Shown piece by piece: positions 26,620-36,578 of a stretch of DNA of 64,000 nucleotides. The DNA is from Paenibacillus pabuli (GTDB taxonomy: Bacteria > Bacillota > Bacilli > Paenibacillales > Paenibacillaceae). Within the stretch, counting starts at the first letter, position 1. Each line of letters begins with the position of its first letter. The notes below the pieces were generated by a model, which was not told where the DNA came from, made no database searches, and saw only the letters and a list, made by a program, of their open reading frames with translations. The DNA lies in NCBI RefSeq assembly GCF_023101145.1, contig NZ_CP073714.1, positions 1,116,001 through 1,180,000 on the forward strand, in the 5' to 3' direction. A program made the translations under genes and the position numbers.

Positions 26620-29600
26620 ATGAAACAAGGCATATATGAACAGCTTATCAACACAATCACCAGACAGGAGATTTCGGCGCTGGACCCGGATGTGTATCAC
26701 ATTGGGACCGAGAAGCTGGATGCAGAGGAAGCACGTAAACTACTGTCCACGTATTTGGCGGCGGTGACGCGGCGAGCGCTCAAGATTGTGCGGGAACAGA
26801 CGGAAGATAAGACGGCGGTGTTGGCGCAGATCCGAACGTGTAATGAGATTATTGCTACACTGAAAGGCACACTCGGGGAAGAAGAGTACAACGAATTGCA
26901 ACTCGATGAGCAGGGGGAAGTGTTGACCCATGTGTATTCCAAGCTGAACAGTATTCGTGCGGTCCGGGATACCAAAATCGTTCGTCCAGACACACCTATC
27001 GCCCAAAGCTCTTTATTCACAGGCGCGAAGTCCGAACCGAGTATGTTATTAGAGTTGCAAAAGGAGATTGTGACCGCCGATCGGATCGATTGGCTGGTGT
27101 CGTTTATCAAATTTAGCGGGCTTCGCCTGCTGCTGGAACAGCTTCAACAATTCACAGCGGGCGGTGGGAAACTGCGGATCATCACGACCACCTATATGGA
27201 GGCAACCGATCTCAAGGCTATTACTGAACTTAGCAAACTGCCTAACACGGAAATCCAGATTTCGTATGATACCAAAGTGACCCGACTGCACGCCAAAACG
27301 TACATTTTCCACCGTGATACTGGATTCACCACCGCTTATGTCGGCTCTTCTAACCTGTCCAACCCGGCGCTGACCAGTGGCATGGAGTGGAACCTCAAGG
27401 TGACGGAGAAGGACTCACTCGATGTGCTGCGCAAGATTGAAGCGACCTTCGAGAGTTACTGGAATGACCGCGAATTTACGCGATATGTGGCTGAGGATGA
27501 AGGACATGAGGCACAGTTGAAGGCCGCTCTGAATCGTAAAAAAGATCAGTCTAACCACTTTCACCTGGACATCCAGCCTTACGATTATCAAAAAGAAGTG
27601 CTGGAGCTGCTGCATGCTGAGCGTACGCTGTACGGACGAACCCGTAACCTGATCGTCGCCGCCACAGGCGTTGGCAAAACGGTCATCGCTGCCTTCGACT
27701 ACAAGCGATTCCGGGCAAGCCATGCGGGAGCAAAGCTTCTTTTTGTCGCCCATCGGGAAGAAATCTTGAAGCAAAGCCGGGACACGTTCCGGTATATCCT
27801 GAAGGATATGAACTTTGGTGAGCTGCATGTGGGGAATCATCGAGCGGAAGCGCTGGACCACTTGTTTGTTAGTATTCAGAGTCTTAACTCCATGAAGCTG
27901 ACGGAGATCACCAGCCGAGACTATTACGATTACATCATTGTGGATGAATTCCACCATGCCGCTGCACCTTCATACCAGAAGCTGTTGTCCCATATCGAAC
28001 CGCAGATTCTACTCGGACTCACTGCTACGCCTGAACGGATGGATGGCAAAGACATTACCGCCTACTTCGATCACACAATTGCCGCCGAGATCCGTCTAAC
28101 CGATGCCATTGACCGCAAGCTACTGAGTCCTTTTCAATATTTTGGCGTCACCGATCTGGACGAAGTGAAGGGACTTGGGTTCTGCGTAGGGGTGGATCAT
28201 GCCCTGTATATGGCAAAAATATTTAACGAAGCCGGTATTCCATCCATGGCCCTGCATGGCGGGTCGAACGAACAGGAACGTCATTCTGCGAAAGGGCAGC
28301 TGGTGAACGGGGAACTGCGCATGATCTTTGTCGTTGATCTGTACAATGAGGGCGTGGATATCCCTGAGGTGAACACCATTCTATTCCTGCGTCCTACCGA
28401 GAGTCTGACCGTATTCCTGCAATAGTTGGGACGTGGACTACGGATGGCGGAGGGCAAAGAGTGCCTGACCGTGCTCGACTTCATCGGACAAGCGCATCAG
28501 GAGTACAGGTTCCAGGATAAATTCCGCGCCCTGATCGGCGCTACCAAACATTCCATCTCATACTACGTCGAGAACGGCTTTTCGAACCTGCCACGCGGCA
28601 CGTTCATTCAATTGGAAAAACAAGCGAAGGAATACGTCATGCGTAACCTGAAGCAGATAAGCCGTAATCGAAGAGCGTTGATCCAGAAGCTTCAAACCTT
28701 CCAACAAGACACAGGACTGCCCCTGACCTTGGCTCATTTTGTAGAGCATCACGGGATGACATTGTATGAATTCTATGGTGGACGTACGGGGAAAAGGTAT
28801 TTCCGGGGGATGTTGGCCGAAGCCGGACTGACAGAGCCAATCGAGAGTGGGCAGGATGAGTATATCCGCAGACTGCCGTCAGTGCTGACGATCAATTCCC
28901 GAAGCTGGCTGACGTTCTTGATCAACTTTATTGAAAAAGGGAAAGAACCGACCAACGCTGATGAACAGCGCATGTTGATTATGTTCTATTACACTTTCCA
29001 CCGGGCTGCACCTGAGAAACTAGGGTTGAGCAGCATCGAAGAGGGTGTGCAGCGTGTGCTGTCTTGTGAAGCATTCCGATCAGAGCTTGTGGATATTTTC
29101 AAATATAATCGGGCTCATCTGCGATTTGTGGATAAAAGTAATTCGTTCCCGTTCACTTGTCCACTAGATATCCACTGTATGTACTCCATCGACCAAGTGC
29201 TTGCCGCCTTCGGTTATTGGAATGCCCAGCAATCACCCGCCTTCCGTGAAGGCGTGAAGTATTTTGCCGATGAGCAGACGGATATTTTCTTCATTACATT
29301 GAACAAATCGGACAAAGACTTCTCACCATCCACACTGTACGAGGATTATGCAATTAACGAGCGGTTATTCCACTGGCAGACTCAGAGCCGGGTGTCGGAG
29401 CACACCGCTACTGCGCAGCGGTATATTAACCACCGCGAGACGGGCAATCGGATCGTGCTGTTCGTGCGGGAGTATAAGGAGGAGCATGGCTATACGTCTC
29501 CATTTGTTTTCTTGGGGGAAGCGGATTATGTGAGCCATGAGGGGAACAAACCGATGAGCTTTGTATGGCGACTCCAGGAAGAGATGCCTGCGAAGATGGT

Positions 29601-29628
29601 GGCGGTGGCGAATAAGTGTATTGTTTGA
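26620..29628 (+). pseudogene. PLD-nuclease / SF2 helicase (DUF3427 type) interrupted by one in-frame TAG
   Basis: A single frame of 1003 codons with one stop at 28423-28425. Before it: a PLD-like domain with HAKTYIF...GSSN (about residues 120-275), then a helicase with Walker A GVGKT, DEFHH box, GLTATPER, and VDLYNEGVDIPEVNTILFLR. The stop replaces the Gln of motif VI (FLQ-stop-LGRGLR; family members normally have Q-L-G-R-G-L-R), consistent with CAG to TAG. The frame after the stop continues intact for 400 residues (DUF3427-like). Without readthrough the product lacks motif VI. It could be a recent mutation or a base-call error. Confidence 0.85.
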
Positions 29629-29643
29629 GTATATGTAATAACA

Positions 29644-29693
29644 AAAGACACAACAGAAACTCCTCAAATTCAGAGAGAGTGTGTTGTGTCTTT
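29644..29693. terminator. Terminator-like hairpin between convergent genes
   Basis: AAAGACACAACA (29644-29655) pairs perfectly with TGTTGTGTCTTT (29682-29693). It lies between the helicase (+) and the secreted protein gene (-). Confidence 0.6.
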
Positions 29694-29704
29694 CAAACTT
29701 ATTA

Positions 29705-30553
29705 TTATTTGAATTGAGGCCCTTCATACCCATTGTTATCTGATCCAGAGGGCCCAGCATGTATGCCTTCTTCAATTGTCGCTGGAACCTTGTCTTTACT
29801 AGCAGCTGATTCTTGACTTTCTGGTTTGGTTTTTGTCCAAACTTCATCGCCAAGAGCTGGGGACTGCCACCAATAAAAATCACGGTACACTAAATCTGTT
29901 GTCAAATATAACAACGTTGAATTATCACTTTTATCATTAATGGTCAGTTCATATTGAGAAACTCCAATACCATCAGAATCATTAAGCGCTGTGATCCATT
30001 GCTCAATTTTAGGAACGAGACTGTTCACCTCTGAGATTTCCGTTGTAAGCACGATCGAGGCCAGCTTTCCACCCAGTTCGTTATCCGTAACTTTTGTCGA
30101 TTCCACAGTTACACCGTTTGCCTTCAGTTCACTATATATAGCGTTCTGGACTGATTCAGAATCGAGCTTTCCTACAATTTTAGATGAGAAGTCTGGTATT
30201 CGGGTAATGTCATTAGAAACACCATTGTATATATTTTGACCATTTTTGCCCGTGATCGTGAGATCAACATTTTTGATTTGTGAGGTTCCATTAGCACCAC
30301 TTCGTACTTCATTCCGGATTTTTCGGATAGCTTTAATATCCTCTATGGTTGCTTCTTCAGAAGTAGAAGTTGATTTTGTTTCCAATTTTAAATTCCTCTC
30401 TTGGGTGGTGATTTTAGAAATAGCCACTCCTTCTTTAACAAGCTGATCTTGGATTAGTTGGGTAGGACTTTCAGCAGAAATAGAGTTCATGTAAAACGCC
30501 CCGCTTAGGACGATAACTGCTGCTGCGACAAGAAACCACTTTTTATTTCTCAT
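29705..30553 (-). CDS. Secreted protein of unknown function
   Basis: 282 aa. MRNKKWFLVAAAVIVLSGAFY is a signal peptide or membrane anchor, followed by a long soluble region with alternating strand/helix character (about 30-225) and a Pro/Gly/Ser-rich tail ending YEGPQFK. No domain recognised. A C-terminal relic of a different exported protein lies directly upstream at 30584. Confidence 0.7.
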   Translation of the reverse strand: MRNKKWFLVAAAVIVLSGAFYMNSISAESPTQLIQDQLVKEGVAISKITTQERNLKLETKSTSTSEEATIEDIKAIRKIRNEVRSGANGTSQIKNVDLTITGKNGQNIYNGVSNDITRIPDFSSKIVGKLDSESVQNAIYSELKANGVTVESTKVTDNELGGKLASIVLTTEISEVNSLVPKIEQWITALNDSDGIGVSQYELTINDKSDNSTLLYLTTDLVYRDFYWWQSPALGDEVWTKTKPESQESAASKDKVPATIEEGIHAGPSGSDNNGYEGPQFK

Positions 30554-30583
30554 TATAATTATCCTCCATATAAATGGTTAAAT

Positions 30584-30788
30584 TTAAGGCCCATAGACTC
30601 GGAAATTTGCATTATTGGTCTTACTGACTGAATAAGGACTTTCAGCGGTTGGAGCTGTGTCATTTACAGTCCAAACTCCACTTGAATTTTTATAAGATAC
30701 ACTTGTAAATCTAAACGGCCCCATCTGCGTATTTGTTGCATGACTTTCTGCGTTTGCCTGAACATTGTTATAGGTACCTAGATTCCAA
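30584..30788 (-). pseudogene. C-terminal relic of a secreted protein
   Basis: An open minus-strand frame without a start codon, ending at TAA 30584. It reads SWNLGTYNNVQANAESHATN...VSKTNNANFRVYGP, a beta-rich exported-protein tail. The homologous upstream part is missing: the sequence switches at about 30785 to a helicase remnant on the other strand. Confidence 0.5.
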
Positions 30789-31053
30789 CTTCAAGGTCTT
30801 GAGTTTGATTATGTAGGCGTTATTATAGGGAATGATCTTAAATTCGATTCGGATAAAATGGAACTTTATACAGATTATGATGAGTACAAAGATAAATGGG
30901 GAAACGAGGACTTAAATCTAAGAATGAGGAACTAACCAAGCTTGTTAAAAACATTTATAAAATTTTGATGTCTCGGGGTATGAAAGGTTGTTATGTTTAC
31001 TGTCGGGATCAAGAATTGATGAATTATTTATGTAGCAGAGCAAATTCAAAATG
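30786..31053 (+). pseudogene. Frameshifted C-terminal remnant of a DUF2075-type helicase
   Basis: The plus strand reads QLQGLEFDYVGVIIGNDL... in one frame to TAA near 30935, and continues after a shift near 30925 as EELTKLVKNIYKILMSRG and MKGCYVYCRDQELMNYL. These are the end motifs of DUF2075 (P-loop helicase-like) proteins. No 5' part is present. It is a decayed gene. Confidence 0.6.
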
Positions 31054-31084
31054 ATGTGTACTATGGACTGTGCAAAGTAGAGAG

Positions 31085-31120
31085 AAACCCTATCAATCCA
31101 TAAATGGACGGATAGGGTTT
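31085..31120. terminator. Hairpin after the XRE regulator gene
   Basis: AAACCCTATC (31085-31094) pairs with GATAGGGTTT (31111-31120). Only short T-runs, so weak. Confidence 0.4.
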
Positions 31121-31126
31121 GTGTTT

Positions 31127-31468
31127 TCACATCAGTATTCCTTTAATAACATTTTTGGCTACACGAATATTATCAGGAGAAGAATCTCTTAGCAGTTGTA
31201 CAATTTCTTTGATTTGTTTCTCATCTTCAGTTACCTCAAACTCTTCTTCTATATAAGCAAATAATTGAATCAAATTAACATCCAAAGATTCAGCGATCTT
31301 TGCCAAGTTCACCAAAGAAACATTCTTTTCTCCACGTTCGATCTGTCCTATGTATGAAAAATGAAATCCATCTTTTTCACCGAGGGATTCCTGTGAATAC
31401 CCTCTTTCTTTGCGTAGTGCGCGAATTCTGGCTCCGACCAGCTTCAAAACTTCTCTGTCCTCGTTCAT
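31127..31468 (-). CDS. XRE-family transcriptional regulator
   Basis: 113 aa from ATG 31468 (GAGAGGTG upstream). An HTH_3 domain at about 8-65: VGARIRALRKERGYSQESLG ... FHFSYIGQIERGEKN ... LAKIAESLDVNLIQLF. An acidic C-terminal helical tail follows. It is transcribed away from the HEPN-like gene at 31610 with a 141-nt shared intergenic region, so it probably controls both genes. Confidence 0.85.
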   Translation of the reverse strand: MNEDREVLKLVGARIRALRKERGYSQESLGEKDGFHFSYIGQIERGEKNVSLVNLAKIAESLDVNLIQLFAYIEEEFEVTEDEKQIKEIVQLLRDSSPDNIRVAKNVIKGILM

Positions 31469-31574
31469 GGTATTCACCTCTCTATGTTCAAAAGTGTAGA
31501 CAAGTTTCCTCGAGGTAAACACCAAACGAAGAATACAAATAATTTATTTGATTACTATATGTATCATTTTATTG

Positions 31575-31580
31575 TATAAT
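31575..31580 (+). promoter_or_regulatory. -10 element TATAAT before the HEPN-like gene
   Basis: TATAAT 29 nt before the start codon at 31610. The -35 region is poor (TTGATT is too far upstream), so a regulated promoter is plausible. Confidence 0.4.
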
Positions 31581-31609
31581 ACTGGTATTAACTCTTTGGA
31601 GGGATGACA

Positions 31610-32131
31610 ATGGCAAGAAATTGGTCCATAACCGAAGCACATTGTAATCACCAAGTAGATTTTACCCCACGTTTGCAAGACCATGATATCTCCACACAAC
31701 CTAGATCCAAACATATTCCTGCTTATCATATGCTACATACCACAATAATGGACTATCACCAACATGCTAAGTATCATCTCAAACTTGCCGCCATCATGCG
31801 TAATCACAATCAGTTTAAAGCCTGCCTAATTCTATGTGATTGGGCTCTAGCCTCCATGATTAAGGCGCTTTATATCCATAAGTATCATTCAGTTCATCCG
31901 CCCAAGGAACTCACTATGAACGAAATCTTGCCTTTAGTGCATACGGACACTGAACCCGGATTGGATATCGCTTTGTTCATCGGCACGATGCAACATATGT
32001 CATCTTTAGAGGAACGCCAAGAGGATCAATATTTAGACCTTGATAACATCGAAAAGCTTCTTCAACGAACGGAAGACATTTTGGAGGAGTTAGCCACTCG
32101 AATGAATGATAATTCATCAAAATTTTTCTGA
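31610..32131 (+). CDS. HEPN-like domain protein
   Basis: 173 aa from ATG 31610 (GGAGGG 7 nt upstream). Residues 45-165 are all helical and follow the HEPN layout: HAKYHLKLAAIMRN, then FKACLILCDWALASMIKALY, HPPKELTMNEILPLV, and a terminal helix (LLQRTEDILEELATRM). No RxxxxH motif is apparent, so RNase activity cannot be assumed. HEPN proteins act as RNase toxins or as their partners. Divergent from an XRE gene and flanked by toxin modules and a helicase remnant. Confidence 0.55.
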   Translation: MARNWSITEAHCNHQVDFTPRLQDHDISTQPRSKHIPAYHMLHTTIMDYHQHAKYHLKLAAIMRNHNQFKACLILCDWALASMIKALYIHKYHSVHPPKELTMNEILPLVHTDTEPGLDIALFIGTMQHMSSLEERQEDQYLDLDNIEKLLQRTEDILEELATRMNDNSSKFF

Positions 32132-32305
32132 TATAAGGCGTGCCCTGATGATCTGGAGGTTCCTTTCACAGGAATGGGACTGGAGCATTATAAGTACTGA
32201 GAGGTATTCATTTGGAGAAAGGAAAAATCAGGATAATGGATGGATGTATTTGCAACAAACTTCTGCTAACATTGTAAAAACCTAATTCTAACGGCGGAGA
32301 ATGAT

Positions 32306-33547
32306 ATGAGTACAATTAAAGTAACTCCAGAGCAACTGCTGCATGTATCCAGGCAGATCGAGCAGGGCAGGCAGCAGTTGGAAGGAATACGAAATGACCT
32401 GACTGCACGGATTGGGTTTATCCAGTCTCAGTGGGCTGGAGCAACACAGGAACGGTTTTTCTATGATTTTCAGCAGTCACGTTCTGTACTGGATCGAGCA
32501 CTGGAAAGTATGATCAATTCATCCCAAGATCTGTTCGCGATTGCCGAGAGATTTGAACAAGCGGATCAGGAACAGGTGAGTCTAGGAGCAATTGTTGGGC
32601 AAATTGCTGCAAGTACAGCACTGAACAAAGCCATAGAGAGCTCTGAAGGTCAACGTGAGATGGTATACAACCCTACATTTCGAGTTTACATGCCTTCCAA
32701 TGAAGCAGGGAATGGAATGACAGGGCAGAATGAGTTTGCTGAATATTGGAAAAATGGTGGTACCTATGAGGAAATGAGAGGTGGACCAGAGCAACCTGAG
32801 CCTAGTGGTGGGGATATATACGATGAGCAGATTGGCGTATTTAAGGAAGGGTATCATCCCGTAACTGGAGAAGCTATACCCGCATGGCAATCGGCGATTT
32901 CTATCGCAGGTTTACAATTTGGCAAAATCGCGCTGGCTTTTACGGGGATGTATAATAGGGGCTATAAGGTTCCAAAAGATGGATTAAGATTACCGAAAGA
33001 CAGAACAGTAACGCCTAGTCACATTCAAAGCAAAATATTGCACGATAACCCACTGATCAGCAAAACGAACAAAGGATTAGAAGTGGAGTATACTAACCAG
33101 GCTGGAAACAAAATCGTTTGGGTGGAGCACAATCCCAAAAATATTACCAATGCTATAGAAGCTGCAAAACATAGCCGAGACACAGGGAAAGTTGTTGAAG
33201 GAAAAGTTGGTGAATTTGTAGATCGGCATGTCGGGGTAACTGGATTTGGGGTGGAAATTAAAAATGCAGATAATAAATTAAGAGTTACAGATTTGGATGT
33301 TGTGACGAACTCACAAATTATAGAAGTGAAAAAGTCGGCGGGAGCAGTGAAAACAGACCAAATAGATAGATTAGTGGATATGAATAATAAAGAATTTTTC
33401 AATTACAAGAAGAAGGAGGTTATTTTATATATAGACGCACCACTAGAAAATACGGGGCGAATTGCATCTGAGAAAATCGATCATATTAAGAGCAAGGGTG
33501 TCAAAGTGGTTAACTCGTTAGAAGAATTAAGGGAGGTACTGAAGTAA
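32306..33547 (+). CDS. WXG100-type polymorphic toxin with PD-(D/E)XK-like nuclease tip (different trunk)
   Basis: 413 aa. Canonical WXG100 domain at 1-95 (IKVTPEQLLHVSRQIEQG, QSQWAGATQERF), unlike in sequence to the trunks at 20513 and 24256. A middle region contains PVTGEAIPAWQSAIS. The tip (about 255-413) is homologous to the 20513 toxin: D331 and E340-x-K342 with the same spacing (LDVVTNSQIIEVKKS), and both end in EELR-VLK. The immunity gene overlaps the stop by one base. Confidence 0.8.
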   Translation: MSTIKVTPEQLLHVSRQIEQGRQQLEGIRNDLTARIGFIQSQWAGATQERFFYDFQQSRSVLDRALESMINSSQDLFAIAERFEQADQEQVSLGAIVGQIAASTALNKAIESSEGQREMVYNPTFRVYMPSNEAGNGMTGQNEFAEYWKNGGTYEEMRGGPEQPEPSGGDIYDEQIGVFKEGYHPVTGEAIPAWQSAISIAGLQFGKIALAFTGMYNRGYKVPKDGLRLPKDRTVTPSHIQSKILHDNPLISKTNKGLEVEYTNQAGNKIVWVEHNPKNITNAIEAAKHSRDTGKVVEGKVGEFVDRHVGVTGFGVEIKNADNKLRVTDLDVVTNSQIIEVKKSAGAVKTDQIDRLVDMNNKEFFNYKKKEVILYIDAPLENTGRIASEKIDHIKSKGVKVVNSLEELREVLK

Positions 33548-34032
33548 TGGCATCTGCTTTTGTTTTAGTAGAAGAAGGTAGCAACATTCCCATTGAGCGT
33601 TTGATCCGGGATATACAAGAAGCTTGTTTGGAAGCAAAGTTAACTTTAGTTTTTGGAATTGAAGATATGGATTCAGAGCAGAACATGAAACATTGCTCCT
33701 TGGGAATTATCCTTTCAGACCAAGAGGAGTTGGGCCATAATGAGCAAAGGAATAATATCAGAGTTGATGTATATAATGAACCTGTTCAATATCAATACAG
33801 AGAATTGGAATGGAGAGATGATGGGAGAGTATATTTTAACACGCTGATTATAGATGAAGTTTATCAGAATGAAGAGGTTACGCTAACCTTTCTGTACCAT
33901 TTTCTTGCGAGACACCCTCAGACGGTGGTTTGGATGGAGGAAGACTGGGTCTATACATTAACTGATCTGGAAAAAGCTCTGAAAACTTCAAATCTATCTG
34001 ATTGGTGTTATGTGAACCCGGATTCATTGTAG
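33547..34032 (+). CDS. Immunity protein for the third toxin
   Basis: 161 aa; ATG 33547 overlaps the toxin stop (TAATG). Shares with the proteins at 21695 and 25958 an SAFVLVEEG-type first strand, an acidic body and the end pattern VWMEEDWVYTLTDLEKA...DWCYVNPD. Translational coupling to the toxin supports immunity. Confidence 0.7.
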   Translation: MASAFVLVEEGSNIPIERLIRDIQEACLEAKLTLVFGIEDMDSEQNMKHCSLGIILSDQEELGHNEQRNNIRVDVYNEPVQYQYRELEWRDDGRVYFNTLIIDEVYQNEEVTLTFLYHFLARHPQTVVWMEEDWVYTLTDLEKALKTSNLSDWCYVNPDSL

Positions 34033-34050
34033 TAACACCATATTTCTAAG

Positions 34051-34095
34051 TAAGCCCATTTCAACTCAATTACGAGTAGTCTTGGGTTATTTTTT
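34051..34095 (+). terminator. Terminator of the third toxin/immunity pair
   Basis: TAAGCCCA...TGGGTTA with inner ACTC/GAGT, then TTTTTT. Confidence 0.6.
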
Positions 34096-34231
34096 CTCCT
34101 CAATCCAATCCAGCTGCTTTACAAATCAACCCATCCCTCCCCATAGCAAATGGTATAATGGCAAAAAGGGAGATTCTGGCGCGAGGCGTGAAGGCTCGAA
34201 GACTTCAAAAGTTGAAAGGATGTTATACCAC

Positions 34232-34558
34232 ATGCCTACATACAACAAATTGGTGCGAGACAAGATTCCGCATATCATCACATCCAGCGGTAGGGAATGC
34301 CGCGCACGCATTCTGGACCCGGAGGAGTATAAGCAAGAATTAAGAACAAAGCTGAGCGAAGAATCGGAAGAATACATGAGTGCAGGAAGCGATCAGGAGG
34401 CGTTGGAAGAACTGGCCGACATGTTGGAGGTCATCCGGGCGCTGGCAGAGGTGCACGGGGCGAATGCAGCGCAGCTGGATAAGCTTCGGGCGGACAAAGC
34501 GGAGGCACGCGGTGGATTCCAGGAACGGGTGTATCTGATCGATGTCGACGAAGCTTAA
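34232..34558 (+). CDS. MazG-like phosphoribosyl-ATP pyrophosphohydrolase-type protein
   Basis: 108 aa from ATG 34232 (GAAAGG upstream). TYNKLVRDKIPHII is the typical start, and the all-alpha NTP-PPase core has LSEESEEY and EALEELADMLEVIRAL, the acidic EExxE/ExxD metal-binding helices. Usually a house-cleaning nucleotide pyrophosphohydrolase rather than the histidine enzyme when it stands alone, as here. Confidence 0.8.
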   Translation: MPTYNKLVRDKIPHIITSSGRECRARILDPEEYKQELRTKLSEESEEYMSAGSDQEALEELADMLEVIRALAEVHGANAAQLDKLRADKAEARGGFQERVYLIDVDEA

Positions 34559-34598
34559 CGTTAAACTCATTACAGATAACTTGGCAGACAACTGATTA

Positions 34599-34621
34599 CC
34601 CGGATGCAGCATGCATCCGGG
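34599..34621. terminator. Terminator-like hairpin
   Basis: CCCGGATGCA and TGCATCCGGG around GCA, followed by ATTTATATT. Placed after the MazG-like gene. Confidence 0.5.
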
Positions 34622-34686
34622 ATTTATATTATGACGTCCTTTATTGCAATCCGGGGTGAGGCTGCTTGAATGTAGTGGAGTTAGTC

Positions 34687-35460
34687 CTACTGCTCCCGAC
34701 CATACGCCTCCACATAAACCATAACCGCTTGATACAAAAACCTCAAAAAATCCTCATCACCAAACTGATCAAAATAACCCGCATAGCGACGATCCGTCGT
34801 ATAGGCCTCCGCAATACATCTCAGAATCTCAGCATCACAGACCATGAACTGCTCCAGACAACTCTTCCATTCACGCACTAACGCTTGTACCTCACCAGAA
34901 GCAGGAGACCGATCCTGATGTTGCGCCAACTCCCGAAATACCTGCTCCATGTTGGCCGAGAACTGTTGGTAGGCTTGTTCTTGCTCTTCCGCTGACAGCT
35001 GGCTCACATTCGCTTCGAATTCCTGATATTTCTCGGTATCTCCATATACAACCTTCGCCTCAGATTGATACTGCACTTCGATAGACAAAATGGAAGAATC
35101 GTCAAACAGATGAAGATGAACAATATCCTTCCCATCCACATACTCGTCCAACTGTTCGATGATCGTTTCGAGCTTTTGTTTTCGTTGAACGAGTGTACTG
35201 CGATGCTCTCTCAGGATATCTTTCTGTTCATCTTTGGAGAGCTGCATCATGGCTGCAATGTCTTTCAAGGAGAAGTTCATTTCTTTAAATAATAGAATCA
35301 TCTGCAGATTTCCCAGTGCTTTTTGATCGTAATACCGATAGCCATTGTCCTCGACTTTGCTCGGTTTCAATAGATCCGTTCTATCATAATAGTGTAATGC
35401 ACGTTTGGTGACGCCAGTAATCTGAATGATATCCTTAACGGTGAAATAGGGTGTCTTCAT
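34687..35460 (-). CDS. MerR-family regulator with TipA-like C-terminal domain
   Basis: 257 aa from ATG 35460 (AAAGGA upstream). MerR winged-helix at 1-70: FTVKDIIQITGVTKRALHYYDR ... NGYRYYD. A coiled-coil helix (85-115) and a TipAS-like effector domain (about 135-255, QQFSANMEQVFRELA ... RRYAGYFDQFGDEDFLRFL) follow. TipA-type proteins bind drug-like ligands. Its 5' end overlaps the end of the DUF2268 gene by 26 nt, so the two are co-transcribed. Confidence 0.85.
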   Translation of the reverse strand: MKTPYFTVKDIIQITGVTKRALHYYDRTDLLKPSKVEDNGYRYYDQKALGNLQMILLFKEMNFSLKDIAAMMQLSKDEQKDILREHRSTLVQRKQKLETIIEQLDEYVDGKDIVHLHLFDDSSILSIEVQYQSEAKVVYGDTEKYQEFEANVSQLSAEEQEQAYQQFSANMEQVFRELAQHQDRSPASGEVQALVREWKSCLEQFMVCDAEILRCIAEAYTTDRRYAGYFDQFGDEDFLRFLYQAVMVYVEAYGREQ

Positions 35461-36364
35461 TCCAAAATTCCTTTGTTTCCGCAAGAATAACACTTGCCGG
35501 AGTAATGGTTGCTTTGGTAATTGGTGTACCTGTTTTGTTCAAATAATATTGAATCAAGTGATAACCACAGGCATAACCAGCCGCATAAGGCATACCTACG
35601 GGAGTGAAGTTTTGCATCTTTGCAAGTTCATCGCCAAATAGATACGGATTAATCTGGTCAAAACCGGTGACATGCAGCTGGTCTTTCATTTTTGGTTTAA
35701 TTACATTATTCAATGTCTCCATATCCGTTTTGGCTACCCAGGGGCCCAGCAACTCTTCTCCATACAGGGCTGTCGCAAAGCTCTCGGCCAACCCCTCGCT
35801 TACAATCATTTCTCCAAGTGTAATATGTGGATCCCACTGGATATGTTGATACCTCACATTATGATTGCATTCATGGGCCAACACGGATTGCATACGAGGT
35901 AAAGTATAGGCATCCGGGCTCAGGTTCGCAATAATATAACCGGGAATGCCGCCATCTCCACATATGCCTTCATTCATCTGTAACGTTGGGCTGTTCTTAT
36001 CCCCTAACAAAATGGTGTACAGATATTCGGAAACCGAGAGCTCAATCCCATCTTGCACAAAGGTGGATAGACTTGCCGTAACCGCTTCATGACACTGCTT
36101 CCAAAATCCTTCTGATGAAATGGCTGCCAGCGGCTCGCTAATCTCAGACGTGATGTCGGAGGGAGCAATATTCATAAAGTTATTCATCATGATCACATCG
36201 AAGCCGTTAGGCTCGCTTGAACGAAATGGAATCTGTTGAATGTTCCATTTGTTCAGGAAGGGTCTCATCATTCTCTCGCGGTATAACTCCAATTTCTCAT
36301 CGTGTGCAGCCTGGATGATTTCTTCATAGATTTTATCCGAGCGTAACGCAGTAATTTTCATCAT
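35435..36364 (-). CDS. DUF2268 putative zinc-dependent protease
   Basis: 309 aa from ATG 36364 (GGAG 6 nt upstream). The zinc motif HECNH (HExxH) sits in MQSVLAHECNHNVRY, with downstream EGLAESFA giving the third ligand Glu, as in the DUF2268 predicted Zn-protease family. No signal peptide. First gene of an operon with the MerR regulator. Substrate unknown. Confidence 0.8.
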   Translation of the reverse strand: MMKITALRSDKIYEEIIQAAHDEKLELYRERMMRPFLNKWNIQQIPFRSSEPNGFDVIMMNNFMNIAPSDITSEISEPLAAISSEGFWKQCHEAVTASLSTFVQDGIELSVSEYLYTILLGDKNSPTLQMNEGICGDGGIPGYIIANLSPDAYTLPRMQSVLAHECNHNVRYQHIQWDPHITLGEMIVSEGLAESFATALYGEELLGPWVAKTDMETLNNVIKPKMKDQLHVTGFDQINPYLFGDELAKMQNFTPVGMPYAAGYACGYHLIQYYLNKTGTPITKATITPASVILAETKEFWNEDTLFHR

Positions 36365-36578
36365 TAATCTCTCCTTTAGGTGAACTGGGGTTCATTATGA
36401 AGGATGACCTTACGTAACAGTCAAGGAGGGATAACTGCCACACCATATTTTTGCTAATTATTACAATTTTGGTCCTAATCCTTGGAACTTTGAGACAGAA
36501 CTGAAACCCTCATCCAAGTTCGTTATTATATAATGCTTTTAAATTGGAAAAACACTCCACTACAATGAGGAAGTGGTT

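Noticed and set aside
32170..32240. Possible gene tail DDLEVPFTGMGLEHYKY before the third toxin
   Set aside because: Only 17 codons; could be an immunity relic but not supportable.
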